In this document: one piece after another, positions 20,790 to 32,410 of the stretch
Position numbering within the stretch: the first letter of the stretch is position 1
How the letters are laid out: every line of letters begins with the position of its first letter
DNA from: Ligula intestinalis
Lineage: Eukaryota > Platyhelminthes > Cestoda > Diphyllobothriidea > Diphyllobothriidae
Direction of reading: 5' to 3'
NCBI GenBank assembly: GCA_036362985.1
Contig: JAYGXS010000008.1
Location: 6,457,449 to 6,521,448, forward strand
DNA length: 64,000 bases
Translations under genes and position numbers: made by a program
The notes under the pieces: generated by a model
The model's input: only the letters and a program-made list of their open reading frames with translations
Told to the model about the DNA's origin: nothing
The model's database searches: none

Positions 20790-21095
20790 CCAAAACCGCT
20801 GACATCTTGAAATGTACGTGGGGGCCTGCCTATACTTGCCGCAAAAGTTTCAGTAGTATAGGCAGATCTTATTGCCAGCAAAGACAGCGGTGACTGGAAT
20901 GGCCATTTCTGCCAGTTATTCCCAGGTGCAAGTGGTGCCCCACTCGACTCTCAAACTCACGACCATTTTCAGTAAAGTCAAAGGCCCTGACCAATGGAAA
21001 ACGAACTCGTTGTATTGCCCGTTTAGATCGGGGGATATTGACACTCACTGATGAAAGTTCACCCGACTGGTGACATCATCTGCCTATACTACGAG
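20790..21095 (+). repeat. Dispersed repeat R4, copy 2
   Basis: Shares GTGACTGGAATGGCCATTTCTG, GATGAAAGTTCACCCGACTGG and GAGCTGCTATGGCTG with 9,000-9,310. The stretch 20,810-20,890 (GGGGCCTGCCTATACTTGCC) resembles 28,960-29,060. Confidence 0.5.
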
Positions 21096-24055
21096 CTGCT
21101 ATGGCTGTCAAGGCTTCTGTCGAGGCCCAAGGCAGAGTAGACTGATGAATCCCCTCAGTAGTTTCTACAAAAGCAACCCATTTAACTATAAATTCGGATT
21201 TCAATTGAAAAGGTGTGGGACAATTGCCCGCTAAATTTCTCTACAAATATCAAGCGTATGATAATAAAGTCCTAGACGGTTGGATAGATACAACTATGAA
21301 CGTTAAATCTAAGAGAGGCGTTATCTTGGATTTAAGAAATCGTTTTTGCAAGGAGCTGCTTTCGGCAAAAACAACCGCTAATGCCAATTTAAATGTCATC
21401 TATTTGGAGCATAATTCTTTGACAATTAAATCATGATTTTCAAATAAGGGTTGATAATATTTCCTGAGTGCAATTTAAGAACTGATAAATATTCATGCAT
21501 TGATTTGGGAGAATCAAACACAAAAAGAAAATTTAAAAAGGCGTAAACACGACCAACGTTTTGAAAAACCTACATGGTAAATATATAAATGCTTTCTGAG
21601 TAAGTTGTGTTGGCCAGCAGTCTTCGCTGCGTTTCGTCTATTAAAAGGTTGCGCGCCTAAATATTTATCCGTTATTATAAGAGCATGGCAGAAACAGCAG
21701 CAGACGACTGGAGACTCAAGGTCATTCGGCCTTTGGTGCAGCAGTACTCAACATGCACTCGCGATAAGCACACACACAAAGGGCTTATTCAAGAATGCGT
21801 GACAATAACGAATTTGGCAAGGGTCGCTTATACCTCCGTCGTAATGTCCCCCCCCCCCCCACGTCGCACAGAGATGAGTGTCTCTCATTTGATCTTGCTG
21901 GGTGTACTATCGATGAATGTAGAGAAAGGCACTTTTAGTGTTAGAGTACAAAATGAGTAATCGCAGCCTTTCTGTCAATCTGCCAGTTAGCCAATCCAAA
22001 AAAGAGACACTGAGTTGGCTCGTGAGCCCATTTATCCCTTCACTAGACAAGCATCGATACGAAGGCTATTAACACTTTGTGGTTGCTTCAGGCGTATCGT
22101 AGTGTTTAATTTTTCAACTCCTAGCCCCGAGCCACTGAGGCCGAGTCTGTCAGTTGTCTGTTGCCAGCAATAGTAACAGGGTTCCGTGGTAGCCTAATTG
22201 CGGGCTGACAAATGCATCCATAAGGAGAGGGGACAAGGACTTCAAAGACTAAGCCGTCGTGATGTTAAATCCCTTCAGGCGTGATTTAACACAGATCAGA
22301 CAACGTTGATCTACCTATCAAGATCAAACAGTTGCGATTTCATGACATTCATAACCTATTAATATGGCATTTCCCTAGTCAAGCTGATAGATCGAACATC
22401 GATTTCGATTAAGTTCACTATAGAATCAGGAGCCAGAGATGTGATAATCAAAATTAGATTTAAGTAACATGGATGCGAAACCATCTACCACATTCTAAAC
22501 CCTCAACACGTTTGAACCGCTACAAGACAGAATTGAAATGACCTAACGGAATCAGAAGTAGGCCGCTTTCTCCAAAGCAAGCCACAATATCGCCTATCTA
22601 AGTCTTACTTGATGGTAGACGTTTGCTTTGGCACCTATCTACACTCACTCAACTTGTGCAAGTGTGAAAACCGAGACTGGCACTGCTAGAAACTAGGAAT
22701 GTTACTGAGTGATATTAGTGCTGGTAGCATAAATGAGATTAAAAATAGTGAGAAATGAGGCTAATTGAAATCAGCGCCGAGTTCATATCCCCTCATTCTC
22801 GACAAAGAACGTGAAGCTGTCTTTTTGCTATTCGGAATGAATACAGTTTGAGGCCCGGAGCACAGCAGAGCTTGTTTTGGTTTCACCCTACTTAGCTCTA
22901 TCGACCAGACTGTGTCAGTTTCTATTAAATTTGGACTACAAGGTTCATGATGCTGCTGCCAGCAGTAAAAGTAGTAAGAAGTATACGACAGTGGGGTTAC
23001 TCAATATTCGTAGGAAGTTGGCACCCAATATGCAGTCGATAGCTGTGTATAATAAATACTAATACGCTTATAGGTTGAAGAAAAGTAATTAAATAATGAC
23101 CAATTTTTTTACCATGACTTTATGTCATAACGTTAGATTTCCACCTGGTGGGACACATGCGAATTCATTGCACTGGGACTTCTAAATCAGTATTAGAAGC
23201 CCAAATATAAATAAGCCCATGAGCATAGCTTCACATAAGCATACTCTCAACCGACACTTTGCCAAGCACACGCTTCTTACAGTGACTTAAATAAATAGGT
23301 TAAGCCCTTAGCACTGCGATCTTCAGTTCTGGGTCCGTACAAGGCAAATAGAAGGAAAAGTGTATTTTTTAGGACGGCCCAGCACGTGAGTCATCACTCT
23401 GGCCGTCCTGATGGCAAGAAAAATAGGAAACTCATGTGTCAGCGGAGGCAGGCTGAACGGGACAAGACGCACGACCTTCAAGGGCCGACACGCGAGGACG
23501 CAAGTACAGCCAACTGGCCGGGTTCTGAGGTAACGCCTGACAAGGGGTCACGAAAGAGCGCATGCACATGCGCGCGTCACTGAGGGCACGACGGGCCATC
23601 CTGAGGACATCCCATGATGGCTGCCTGCAGAGGGTCCAATAGAGAACAAAGGTCGTTGGTCCCTAAATACGCTGCTACCGCTGAAGGTGGCACTCTGCTG
23701 CTGGGGACACAATATTTAGCTGCTGGAGACAAGGGACTCTGTTGCCCTAGACGAAAGACTGCTACCAATACGAAACCGAGAACGGACGCATGACAAGCTA
23801 CCAGAAACACTGACTACGGAGCTGATGTACAAGCAAAAACAATGAAAGTAAATTATGATCTGCTATCCTGTCTGCCTTCTCTTCCTAACACGCGACTGGG
23901 GGATATAACCAGTGTCGACGCACGCACACACAAGGTTTAACCGAGGAAATTGAACAAAGGCTGGAGGAAGTTGACGGTCAGCCGAGTATACAACTTACCG
24001 CTAGGGGGACGGTGCCCGAAGTGTAAAACGACTCTCAGGCGATCCGTCGTGTCGT
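21096..24055. other. Unassigned sequence
   Basis: About 3 kb with ORFs below 92 residues and no recognised domain. It contains a 13-base C run (21,848-21,860). A GC-rich part at 23,390-24,060 has no clear coding frame. Confidence 0.4.
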
Positions 24056-24059
24056 GCGG

Positions 24060-24225
24060 ATCTCCCTCGAGTCCCGCCAGCAGCCATACAGCGGCTATTG
24101 CTGCTTGGGCACCATGAAATTAGTGACAAAGAACAGGGTGACTGGAAAGGTTATTTCGGGTTTATTAGCTGTCATCAACCAGTCGTACCCAAACTCAGGG
24201 CGAATTGTGGAATTCTAGTTAATAA
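24060..24225 (+). repeat. Dispersed repeat R4, partial copy 3
   Basis: GTGACTGGAAAGGTTATTTCGGGTTTATTAGCTGTCATCAACCAGTCGTACCC matches the middle of R4 at 9.15 and 20.9 kb. The minus ORF at 24,175-24,417 overlaps it and is not taken as a gene. Confidence 0.5.
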
Positions 24226-25455
24226 GTCGACGATTCGAGCCTTGGCCATCGCAGAACCTGGGATGAGGTATGCCTGACTGATGACGGCTAATAAAAAGTC
24301 AGAAATGGATAGTTCAGCCTTTCTCTTACCTTTCTCGCAAGCGAAGATGTTCACCATGTGACCGAGAGCAGGGACAGTGACTGTGGCCAGGTATAGTGAA
24401 AGGAGACGCGCCGCCATCTACCCCACTCTTAACTCTCTCAACTGCATTCAAACGGTGACAAGACAAAGTCAAGATGACCGAGCAGGGAGAAGGCGTAGGC
24501 CGCAGCCTAAAACATCGCCTGAACTGAGTTTTTAATGACAGAAGACTTTGCGCGGGTGCTACTGCACAGTCTACCCTCATTCACCTAGAGTAGGTGTCTA
24601 GCCAGAATTTAGTCAGCCAGGACTGGTACTGCTACTACCACGTCTGCTATTTCTAATACTACTTTTCCTTCCATATACATGCACAACAACTTTATCTGAG
24701 TTTATTTTATTTGTTTTACCTGACTTAGTTACATTTAAGCTCAGTTTTCAAAACCACAATTTAGTAGTACCACAGTCGAGAGTATGATGCTTTTATGCTG
24801 CCTTTTGACCGTCTATTACAGTCACTCTGCTTAGTAATAGTGCCGAAATAAAACAAAAGGCGTTCTTACAGCAGGTCGGAGAAGTAAAAACTCTCGAATT
24901 TTGCAAAATATTGGTAAAAAGCCGCCAACCCAAAAGTAACGCACGTACGTGATTTTTGGAATAATAATGAAAAAGCTTAGACAATTTTTTTACTTAAAAA
25001 GGTTATCAGAAGTGCTTATTGTTTGTTTAGAAAACTGTGAATTTCTTTCTAATCCCAAGCTCAATAGACCTAAAGGTAGCTGCTAAAATTTGAAAAAATA
25101 AATTATTATCTCTTGTTTATTCGCATGTTCAACTGTATTTCTTCCTGTATATCAATTAAAATGTTTCTTTGTTAACATATTTTCAACATATTGACATCGT
25201 TTAGTTCTTGTTACATACAAAATTGACAAATCTTCTGTGGTTTTCTATGTTTTTGAGTTTTGTTTCCTTAACGTAGATTCTCGGCAATGTTCGTATTGGA
25301 ATCTTTAGAATAAGCTATCTATTTAGAGCCTTAAACGAAAAAAATGACTTTGCGGATACTTATTATTATTATGAATACGGACATTTGGGCCATATTTAGA
25401 AATCCCTCCAAACAGCAAAACGCATTGTTTTTACAGAACTACAATACTTCTGAAT
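24226..25455. other. Unassigned AT-rich sequence
   Basis: No repeat partner and no convincing ORF. 24,600-25,340 is strongly AT-rich. Confidence 0.4.
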
Positions 25456-25589
25456 GGTTTCATCCTACTACGTTGATGTTTCGTGCGGACGAGTTCGTTA
25501 AAACTGCACAGAAATTGCTGCAAATATTATTACAAGCTTTGGCTTGGTCTTTATGCTTATATTTGGTTACAGTTTTTTTCATCCTTGTT

Positions 25590-25850
25590 TTTCTTGCAAC
25601 GTAGATGCCAGCGATGTCATCGTCAAATAACGCGCTTTGGAATCCTACAAAGAAGAACACAATAAGGAGGGCATTTCTTTGGGGAATCCACCCGTAGGAG
25701 TGTTTATTGTGTACAAAACTTGGAGTTTCGCTCTTGGGTGGCAGTTGCCACTGGTTGACCTCCAGCGCGCTGATGTGTTCCCACTTCGGGGCTAGCCCGG
25801 AAATTGGGAGAGGACTGACGGTGATCCCGCAGTCCGTGTGCAACTCACTG
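25590..25850 (-). CDS. Candidate exon of a C-terminal membrane-anchored protein
   Basis: A minus-strand open frame (continuing to 25,460) has better codon texture than its AT-rich surroundings. It reads a polar, Pro-rich segment (SPLPISGLAPKWEH, NQWQLPPKSETPSF) and then a membrane-like run ALLIVFFFVGFQSALF, followed by charged residues. A CTCCGACAG acceptor-like site lies at the upstream edge. The frame is closed by TGA upstream, so this would be an internal or last exon. The layout (short ectodomain, one late membrane helix) resembles the coding remnants at 56.9-57.2 and 58.7-58.9 kb, but sequence identity is not clear. No family recognised. Confidence 0.3.
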
Positions 25851-26494
25851 TCGGAGATGTGACAGGCAATGCGACGTGATTGTCAAGCGCGTTCGCTGGT
25901 GACCTTAATAGGCGCATTGCGGAAAGGTCACTTGCCGTGGCAAACCTAAGTGGCCCTTAAAAAACTGCAACCAGTTGGCACGCGCGTAGGCTCGCATGCG
26001 TCTGTGTCCTCTCCAGACGTTTCAGTCATCTCGTGGGCACAACCACCGCAAAGGCATATGACCTTGAAGGCAGTTCGCATTGACAGAGGAATCATTGTGG
26101 CAGCCAGTGGCAGGTAAGACAGCACAGGACAGCCTGCAAAGTTTACTAGCCTTTGGTTAGGCTATACTCCCCCTAGTGCTGAGAAATAAACTAGAGAATC
26201 TACATTAAAGGCAGGTACAACTCGAACATATTAAAGTATACTGCAGAAGACTTAATATGGAGGATGCTGATTAGAACCTATTGCTTTAGCTCAGTCACGT
26301 GAAATATTTCGGGTTAGTCAATGGCATAGGAACTAACATTATTCAGAAATGTGTTATTTTGCAAGCATAAAATAATTGCTAAAATGGAAGACAGCACAAA
26401 GCAAGCTTGCTTTTTAAATGAAAGAGTTTATGGAGGTGTCAAAATGCTAGTAAGTCATGTTAAGTATTTTTATTAACGATCGGTTTCTGTAATG

Positions 26495-27440
26495 GACGAT
26501 GAAGAAGGCGTGTCTAGCACCAGATCAATTGATTTATTGTTCTGAGCTTTTGAACTCTTACTGGAGAGCATCTTCAGAGATGAGAAAGCAACCAAAAAAA
26601 GAGGGTAATTATAGTGGCCGCGGACCAATCAACTGTCAAAAACCATGAGGTTGTAAAAGGGGTTCGAAACAGCAATCAAAACAGGATGGGGGAGGAGGGC
26701 AATAAGCTGTCAGTGGGGTGCGGGGCAATTATAGTGGTGCACAGTAATAAGCTGTCAATAGAGCTGGAGGCCATGAACAGCAGTAAGTGTGCCGCTTTGT
26801 GACCCGGTAGAGGGTCCTGCTAAGAGAGACTGGACCCAAAATCGCAACTGGTGGCACATATCGCAGAGACTGGCCATGACTTCGATCTTCAAGGAGCGGC
26901 TATCGTAGGCCGAGGAACCTCAAAAGCCGAGAGGCCGACGCTCGAGGCATGGTACTCAGATGCCAACTTGGTCAACAGGCATCTAGACCTGCCAGCGTCA
27001 TACAAAGTACTGTGCCATTATGTGGGAAACGAGACGGAAAGAAGCCAAACTAAACATAAGAATGGCAAACAAAGAGAGCCACACAACGGACCGGTCGGAA
27101 GAGGAGGGAGGATACGCAGGATACTCTACCGGGTGACAAGGCGAAACACTAACTGTTTTTCATGACCCCCAGCTCCACTGACAGTTAAAAAGCTTACGCC
27201 AATATAGTTTCTCCTCGAACCCTCTGAGAGCAAATTGCCCTCCTCCCCCATCCTGTTTTGATTGCTGCTTCTAACCCTTTGACAACCTCATGGTTTATGA
27301 CAGTTGAATCACCTATGACCAGTATAATTACCCTCTTTTTGGTTGCTTCGTCATCTCTGAGTGTGGATTTCTGTAAGAGTTCGAAAGCTCAGAACAATAA
27401 ATCAATTTATATGGTGCTCGACATTCCTTCTTCCTCGTCC
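26495..27440. repeat. Foldback element: inverted PLE tails around a PLE nuclease fragment
   Basis: The left arm (26,495-26,720) and right arm (27,210-27,440) are inverted copies. On the minus strand of the left arm and the plus strand of the right arm the shared order is CATCCTGTTTTGATTGCTG, ACCTCATGGTTT, AATTACCCTCTTTTTGGTTGC, CATCTCTGA, GTAAGAGTTC(G/A)AAAGCTCAGAACAATAAATCAAT, then CCTTCTTC. Both arms therefore end in a class C tail facing outward. The centre carries the nuclease fragment listed separately. Confidence 0.8.
26830..27110 (+). pseudogene. PLE GIY-YIG endonuclease C-terminal fragment
   Basis: Frame 26,851-27,165 gives VAHIAETGHDFDLQGAAIVG, GTSKAERPTLEAWYSDANLV and NRHLDLPASYKVL. 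It aligns by eye with the minus-strand fragment at 61.7-61.9 kb (IATHTLEEGHKFDFSGTWIMG, then RALVEAWISDSNFINRHVDIPP). These are the conserved late positions (H, GH-F, EAW, N-H) of PLE-type GIY-YIG domains. The catalytic GIY and YIG strands are absent. Confidence 0.75.
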
Positions 27441-27454
27441 ATAAAAATACCTGG

Positions 27455-27570
27455 ATTACGAACATTCTCGTTCATTCAGGTTTCTGTAATGTCACGATAT
27501 AATTCATAAATTATGCTTATACCCGAAACGACTAAAACGCCAATTCCGGCCAACACATATGTTTGGTTAT
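27455..27570 (-). other. Possible terminal exon with a membrane segment
   Basis: Minus strand after GATTTTTAG: a frame reading VYNQTYVLAGIGVLVVSGI, then IYELYRDITET and TGA. It is short and hydrophobic and lies next to DNA related to the intron of the 16.7 kb gene, so it could be a decayed paralogue. No matching upstream exon was found. Confidence 0.2.
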
Positions 27571-27699
27571 AGACCACTAAAAATCACTGATTTTCAAACT
27601 AACGATATAGACATTGTCCAGTTAATCAGGCTTAAATTCAATTAGAAAAAATGGCAAAGTTAGTAAAAAAAGTGCAACCAATATACCCCTAGTCCCATT

Positions 27700-28875
27700 A
27701 CTTAAATAATCTGGTTTTCCCCAATACGTTTAACAATAAAAGAAATGAGGAAAATCAACAGATATAAATCAACAACATTTAGAAAACAAGAACAAGGCAT
27801 AAAGCAGTATTTAAATTATGTTCCACCGTCTTTCCTAATTCCCCACGCATAAAACCCTGCAACAGTCGTTTTCATACGACGAAATTCTGGGAAAAGTGAT
27901 CAATGATGGGCACTACACAATCTGCTGTTGTCTTCAAATGGAATGACAGGTAGTAATTTGGTAGCACTTTGCCATATTTCTATTAATTATACAAATGTGT
28001 CGTACACTTATTCGTACACAACTTTCTATACAACTTTCATATATTTAAAGTTGGGGAACATCTTGCTCCTATTGTGTTTCTTCAGTAGAACGTGCGGATA
28101 TTAGATTTCATCATTTCGAGCGTTTGGAGCTTGGCTTATCTTGATGTGTTCATAGCCTGGGATCGCAGAATTGTTAGTAGGAACCTATTACACTACCATT
28201 ACGTTAAATGAACTCATTCCCTTAAACACCATATGCCCCTAACCATGCCATCCGTCGATAGCCTGCATGGCAACGTTATCATTTGCAAGATTTTAAGTAC
28301 TCATTGGGCTTGAAACGTATGAAATTACCGTTATCGCAATTCAATTAGCCGTTTAGTATGCGGTTTAAACTCTTGAAGAAGTTCATCACAGTTTGTAATT
28401 AAATTTTACATAGTGTCTACCTATTTTATTTGAGTAGTTCGGATTGCTGCACTCTGGCTTATTGCATAATCATCGCTCGCAACTTAGGTGTGTATGATAC
28501 TATAGAGTTCTTTGATTGTAAATAGACGTGCGCTTCGTTCAACTTTTACTATTTACTGACACACAGCTGGGCGTTTACGCATACTTTGCATCCACATTTC
28601 TTGTCTAATCGCGGTATGTCAATTTAATAAGATAAAACACTAGCCAGCGCGATCTTCAAGCCCAATAGCTTAGGCAGTTATCAGAAGGTGAACGGCCACA
28701 AGGCCGCGCGCACCTTCAATTCAGCTTCAGAAAAACTTACTGCCAGCAGCCGCGGGAAACAAATTCGACTACATTTTTCACTGGTTAAGATTTCCTCTCC
28801 TGCCTATCCTTTTTCCCCACCCCGAAATCCCTCTTACCACCGTTTCTGAAGGACAATATGCTGACACTCGGGATA
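27700..28875 (+). repeat. Repeat shared with the 17 kb intron, in two parts
   Basis: 27,700-27,850 and 28,740-28,870 match the two halves of 17,030-17,500, one in inverted orientation. The DNA between and up to 29,660 has no recognised gene. 28,960-29,060 weakly resembles 20,810-20,890. Confidence 0.45.
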
Positions 28876-29654
28876 TATGAGGTAGTTTTTATGGTCTCAA
28901 AATATGCATTCATTGCTAAATATCATCGTATAATGGCCTCCGCCAGACCTTCGGGATAAATGTTAATGGCAGGCTTTCAGTTTGCATATACTTGCCATCG
29001 GAAGGTTTCAATCTGATTCGGCAATGGCACTGGCCATGCCCACATATTGGTGGTGACTGGATGATCTAGGATAAAAACGAGCATATTCAACTTCGAAATG
29101 CTTCGTATTTTTAGAGCAGGCGCACAATTGGATGTGTACCATTAAGAAAAACTACGTTTCAGCACGTTACTTGAGGACTGTAGATAGGTAACTGAACGAG
29201 TGCTTTTACCATACACATATAGCGTTTCGCGCTTTTCTATTAGTTTTCGATTAATAGAGAAATGAAAAGTACGGTTTCCTGACAAAGTGCCAACAAATCG
29301 AAATCGAAGAGCTTAATTAATAAGGCCCTTTCTCGAGTATGTAGAGTAGGTCGTATGAGCTTTATAAAAATCGCAGTTGCATGCTAGCGCCACTTGGGAA
29401 CCACTAATAAGCTAATTAACAGTATTCGTAGCGCATCTACTTAGCCTTAAAGTTGTTACATACCAAAAGAAATTTCGAATAACCACTTCTAGCCTTCCAT
29501 TGTGGTTACGTCTAGTTACACGGTAGAAGAAGTGTGTTACGCGGCGCCTTCGTGTTTGAAATATATTGACTGATCGACTTAACTCCATCTGCGAAAATCA
29601 CGTAATCCGAAGTGTAAAAATAATGTCATTAAATAAAACATTGCTATGTACGAG

Positions 29655-30235
29655 GTTTACAATGTCGTATGGCTTGTTTTTCTGACGTACGCTTCACAGG
29701 CCAATATAACACTAGATAATTCGGATCAAGTATTTTTAGGTAAGCCATCCAGCATTAGAATACGTCAGGTTCAGGTCAGGTTTTTATTGAGGGAAATATA
29801 GGTAAATACCTTTGAACTCCCTATTGGTACAGTTTTTTAAAATGCATTTGATCTGCAGAACATTTCAGAACAGTGGCGTTGCCACAAACTTGAGGGCCGA
29901 CAGTGAAAAAAACTCCTTAGGCATTGTTCTGAAGTCTAGGGGTTTGAATGGCATTTGAGAGATTTAAGGAGAAAAACTGTCGCCCGGGGGAGGGGGGCTG
30001 CAGAGTTTATTCGTAGCGGATGGCCTGTGCTAAGAGTATTTGAAGCATTTCAGGGAGAGTCCATCGCGGTTTTCGCCATAATACCAAGGGTCACACGAAG
30101 AGAAGGTTGCGGAGGTCACGCGAACCTCATCGAGTGTCGGCGATGCGCCCATCGTGCACCCTTGATGGTTTAACGAGTCTGCCTGCTAAGTGACAGAAGA
30201 AATATAATCCGTAGTTTTCTAAACAAACACATTAC
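29655..30235. other. Short shared repeat, then unassigned DNA
   Basis: 29,660-29,745 (ACAATGTCGTATGGCTTGTTTTTC, ACGTACG, ACTAGATAA) aligns with 36,412-36,475. 29,776-29,810 (GGTTTTTATTGAGGGAAATATAGGTAAATACC) looks like a retrotransposon 3' edge but cannot be assigned. The ORF at 29,955-30,173 is unrecognised. Confidence 0.35.
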
Positions 30236-30359
30236 TGAAAATTAGCGAGTAGTATGTTTTTTATAATGTGATTATTCCACAATTTGCATTCGGCAACTGG
30301 CAGTTTATTTTCGGGGCTCAGTGGCTATTTGTTCTACCTCAATAGTGTCGTAAACATGC

Positions 30360-30545
30360 CTGCAGAGGCGTCTGACGTGTGCTCAGATGGCGACATAACA
30401 ATGTCCGCGGGCAGAGCAATCCAGGCCTGAATTGGGAAAAGTTTTACAAATCCGCGTAGCCTCGGATCACAACGTTTGGTGGACTCGAAGCTTGCAATTC
30501 TTGTAATTCTTAACTAACATATTACTGAAAATCAGTGAGTAGTAT
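30360..30545 (-). pseudogene. Second fragment of the CR1-like pol C-terminus
   Basis: GATGGCGACATAACAATGTCC and GCAGAGCAATCCAGGCC match 30,638-30,680 of the longer copy. Both sit downstream of an ACTGAAAAT-AG-GAGTAGTATGTTT-TATA motif (30,232 and 30,522), so a short duplication has occurred here. Confidence 0.55.
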
Positions 30546-30588
30546 GTTTATATACATATATATAATTTCGGTCTCGCCAGGTCTAATT

Positions 30589-31640
30589 TTAGTGGGTATT
30601 TCGAGTATGAAAATCTAAATTTCTCTTGAATGCATCCACAGATGGGGACATAACAATATCCTCCGGGAGAGCATTCCAAGCTTCAACTACTCTATTACCA
30701 AAGAAGAACTTGCATGTGTCTAGTCTGGCCCCTGTTATGCGTAGTTTGAAGAGATGCCCTCTTAAGTTCGTCGTTGTTGCTAACTCGAAGAAGTCGCCAG
30801 GTAGAAGACAACAGTCCTGCCCGCGCATTATACGAAATGCTTGTATCAGATCGTCACGTAGCTGTCTGTAACTTAACGGAAATAGATCGAGATTAGCTAA
30901 ACGTCTTTCGTAGGGTAAAAAGCTCTGACCGGAAACCAGTTTGGTCGCGCGCCTTTGGACCTTCTCGAGGGAATTTAGGTCTTTCGCGGTCCAGGGTTTC
31001 CCTGCTTGCATTGCGAACTCCAACTTCGGCCGCACAAATGTTCCAAAGACCTTAGCAAAGCAGTCTTTATCGAAGGCACAGAAAGCCCTTTTGACAAGAT
31101 AGATGACGGACATCGCAGATTTGGCTACTTTTGCGCAGTGCAGCGAGGGCTTGAGAGACGTAGAGATCAAAACTCCCAAATCTTTTTGCGCGTCCACTTC
31201 TTGCAGTTGGATGCCATTTAGGCTGTAAACCATGGGGTGCTGAGAGCTGGGTCGGCCAACTCATAGGATACTGCATTTGTTCTCGTTAAACGGCAAAAGC
31301 CAGTCTTGAGACCAAGTTTGAAGACGGTTTAGGTTTAGCTGCAAATGTTCTTCGTCAGCTGAATTTCTGAGGACGTTCCAAATCTTAATGTCACCAGCAA
31401 ACATAGCCACATCGCAGTCCAGTTCACGGACGGAGTCATTGACGTATATAGTGAACCGTATAGGGCCAAGGACAGAGCCTTGGGGGACACCGATCTCGAC
31501 TGCAACGTCTGCCGACTGCTGGTCACCAATATGGACAGTTTGAGAGCGACCAAGTAAGAAGCTTTGAATCCACTTCAGCAGATTTCCTCGAACACCTATT
31601 TGGCTGAGTTTGTGCAGAAGTCGTTGATGTGGGACGCTAG
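30589..31640 (-). pseudogene. CR1/Jockey-like reverse transcriptase, C-terminal half
   Basis: Minus-strand frame from about 31,640 to TGA at 30,589. It reads LLHKLSQIGVRGNLLKWI, GVPQGSVLGP (31,445-31,520), then MFAGDIKIW where the catalytic (Y/F)ADD box should be, so the first Asp is lost. It continues with LQTWSQDWLLPFNENKCS, a TGA at 31,261-31,263, then the 214-residue open frame. That frame holds the thumb and C-terminal part (QEVDAQKDLGVLIS, LEKVQRRATKLV, LFPLSYRQLRDDLIQAFRIM, NRVVEAWNALPEDIV). This is the usual tail of Jockey/CR1 pol. Only one stop and the AGD change are seen, so the insertion is fairly young. The 5' end breaks off at a duplicated 20-mer. Confidence 0.9.
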
Positions 31641-31814
31641 TCGTTGATGTGGGACCTATTTCAGTTTACTTCTAAAATGCTATCCTGCAATTTCTGTTGA
31701 TTTTGATTTTATTTATTGTTAAAGTTTAATTACGATGCTCATGCTGCAATTTGTATTATGCATGTGGTATTGTTGACTTTGGTTTAAAACACCAATTTTC
31801 TACCTTTCAATTAC

Positions 31815-32410
31815 CTAGAGCGGGGTTTGGCAACCATTTTGACTTACAGACACAAGAAAGCAAATATTGAAAATGTATTTCAATGAGAGCCATAAAATAA
31901 ATTTTGAGATAAAATTCATTAAAATTTGAGCGTAATAAATCTCTGAATTTATTATTTTTAATAATATTCTTATAATACTCATTGTCAATGCGACTTCTGG
32001 TGCTGCATGGATTCGCTAATTGCTTTGTAGTCTGTCTGGTATTTGGTGAGGTTAAGCTGCATGCACGCGTTGAGGCTTTTATCTGTTAGACGGGATCGCA
32101 GGGTGGACTTGATATATTTATTATGTAAGAATGACTACTCACACAAATACGTAGATACCAGCAAGGTCAACACGGCAATACTCACACGCTGCAGTGTGTG
32201 GTATGTGACAGGAAGCGCGTTCCAAGTTTTGATAACCACCTGGTCGTTGGGTTGAAGTTTCTGTTGAATTTATGTCCATATGTGCTTGCTCCTACGATTC
32301 TTTCCAAATCTTCATTGAGTGACTTGAACTTATTCACCCACAGGTCTAACGCCTTGAGGTCAACCACGTTTCCTTTTAAATCTCTTATAAATCCACTACA
32401 ACCACTACAC
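31815..32410 (-). pseudogene. hAT-superfamily transposase C-terminus and 3' terminal repeat
   Basis: The minus strand reads ALDLWVNKFKSLNEDLER (ORF 32,182-32,367). After a frame change comes LVSTYLCE, a stop, then YIKSTLRSRLTDKSLNACMQ and ending KSH-stop near 31,990. The order (CE-F--N-IKSK-RS-LTDE-L) is the hAT dimerisation region as found in ZBED/GTF2I-repeat-like and EPM2AIP1-like proteins. At 31,816-31,850 the DNA reads CTAGAGCGGGGTTTGGCAACCATTTTGACTTA, close to the CAG-GGTT-GGCAA-CTTTTT ends of that group. Known role: cut-and-paste transposition with 8-bp target duplications. Dead here. Confidence 0.65.
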
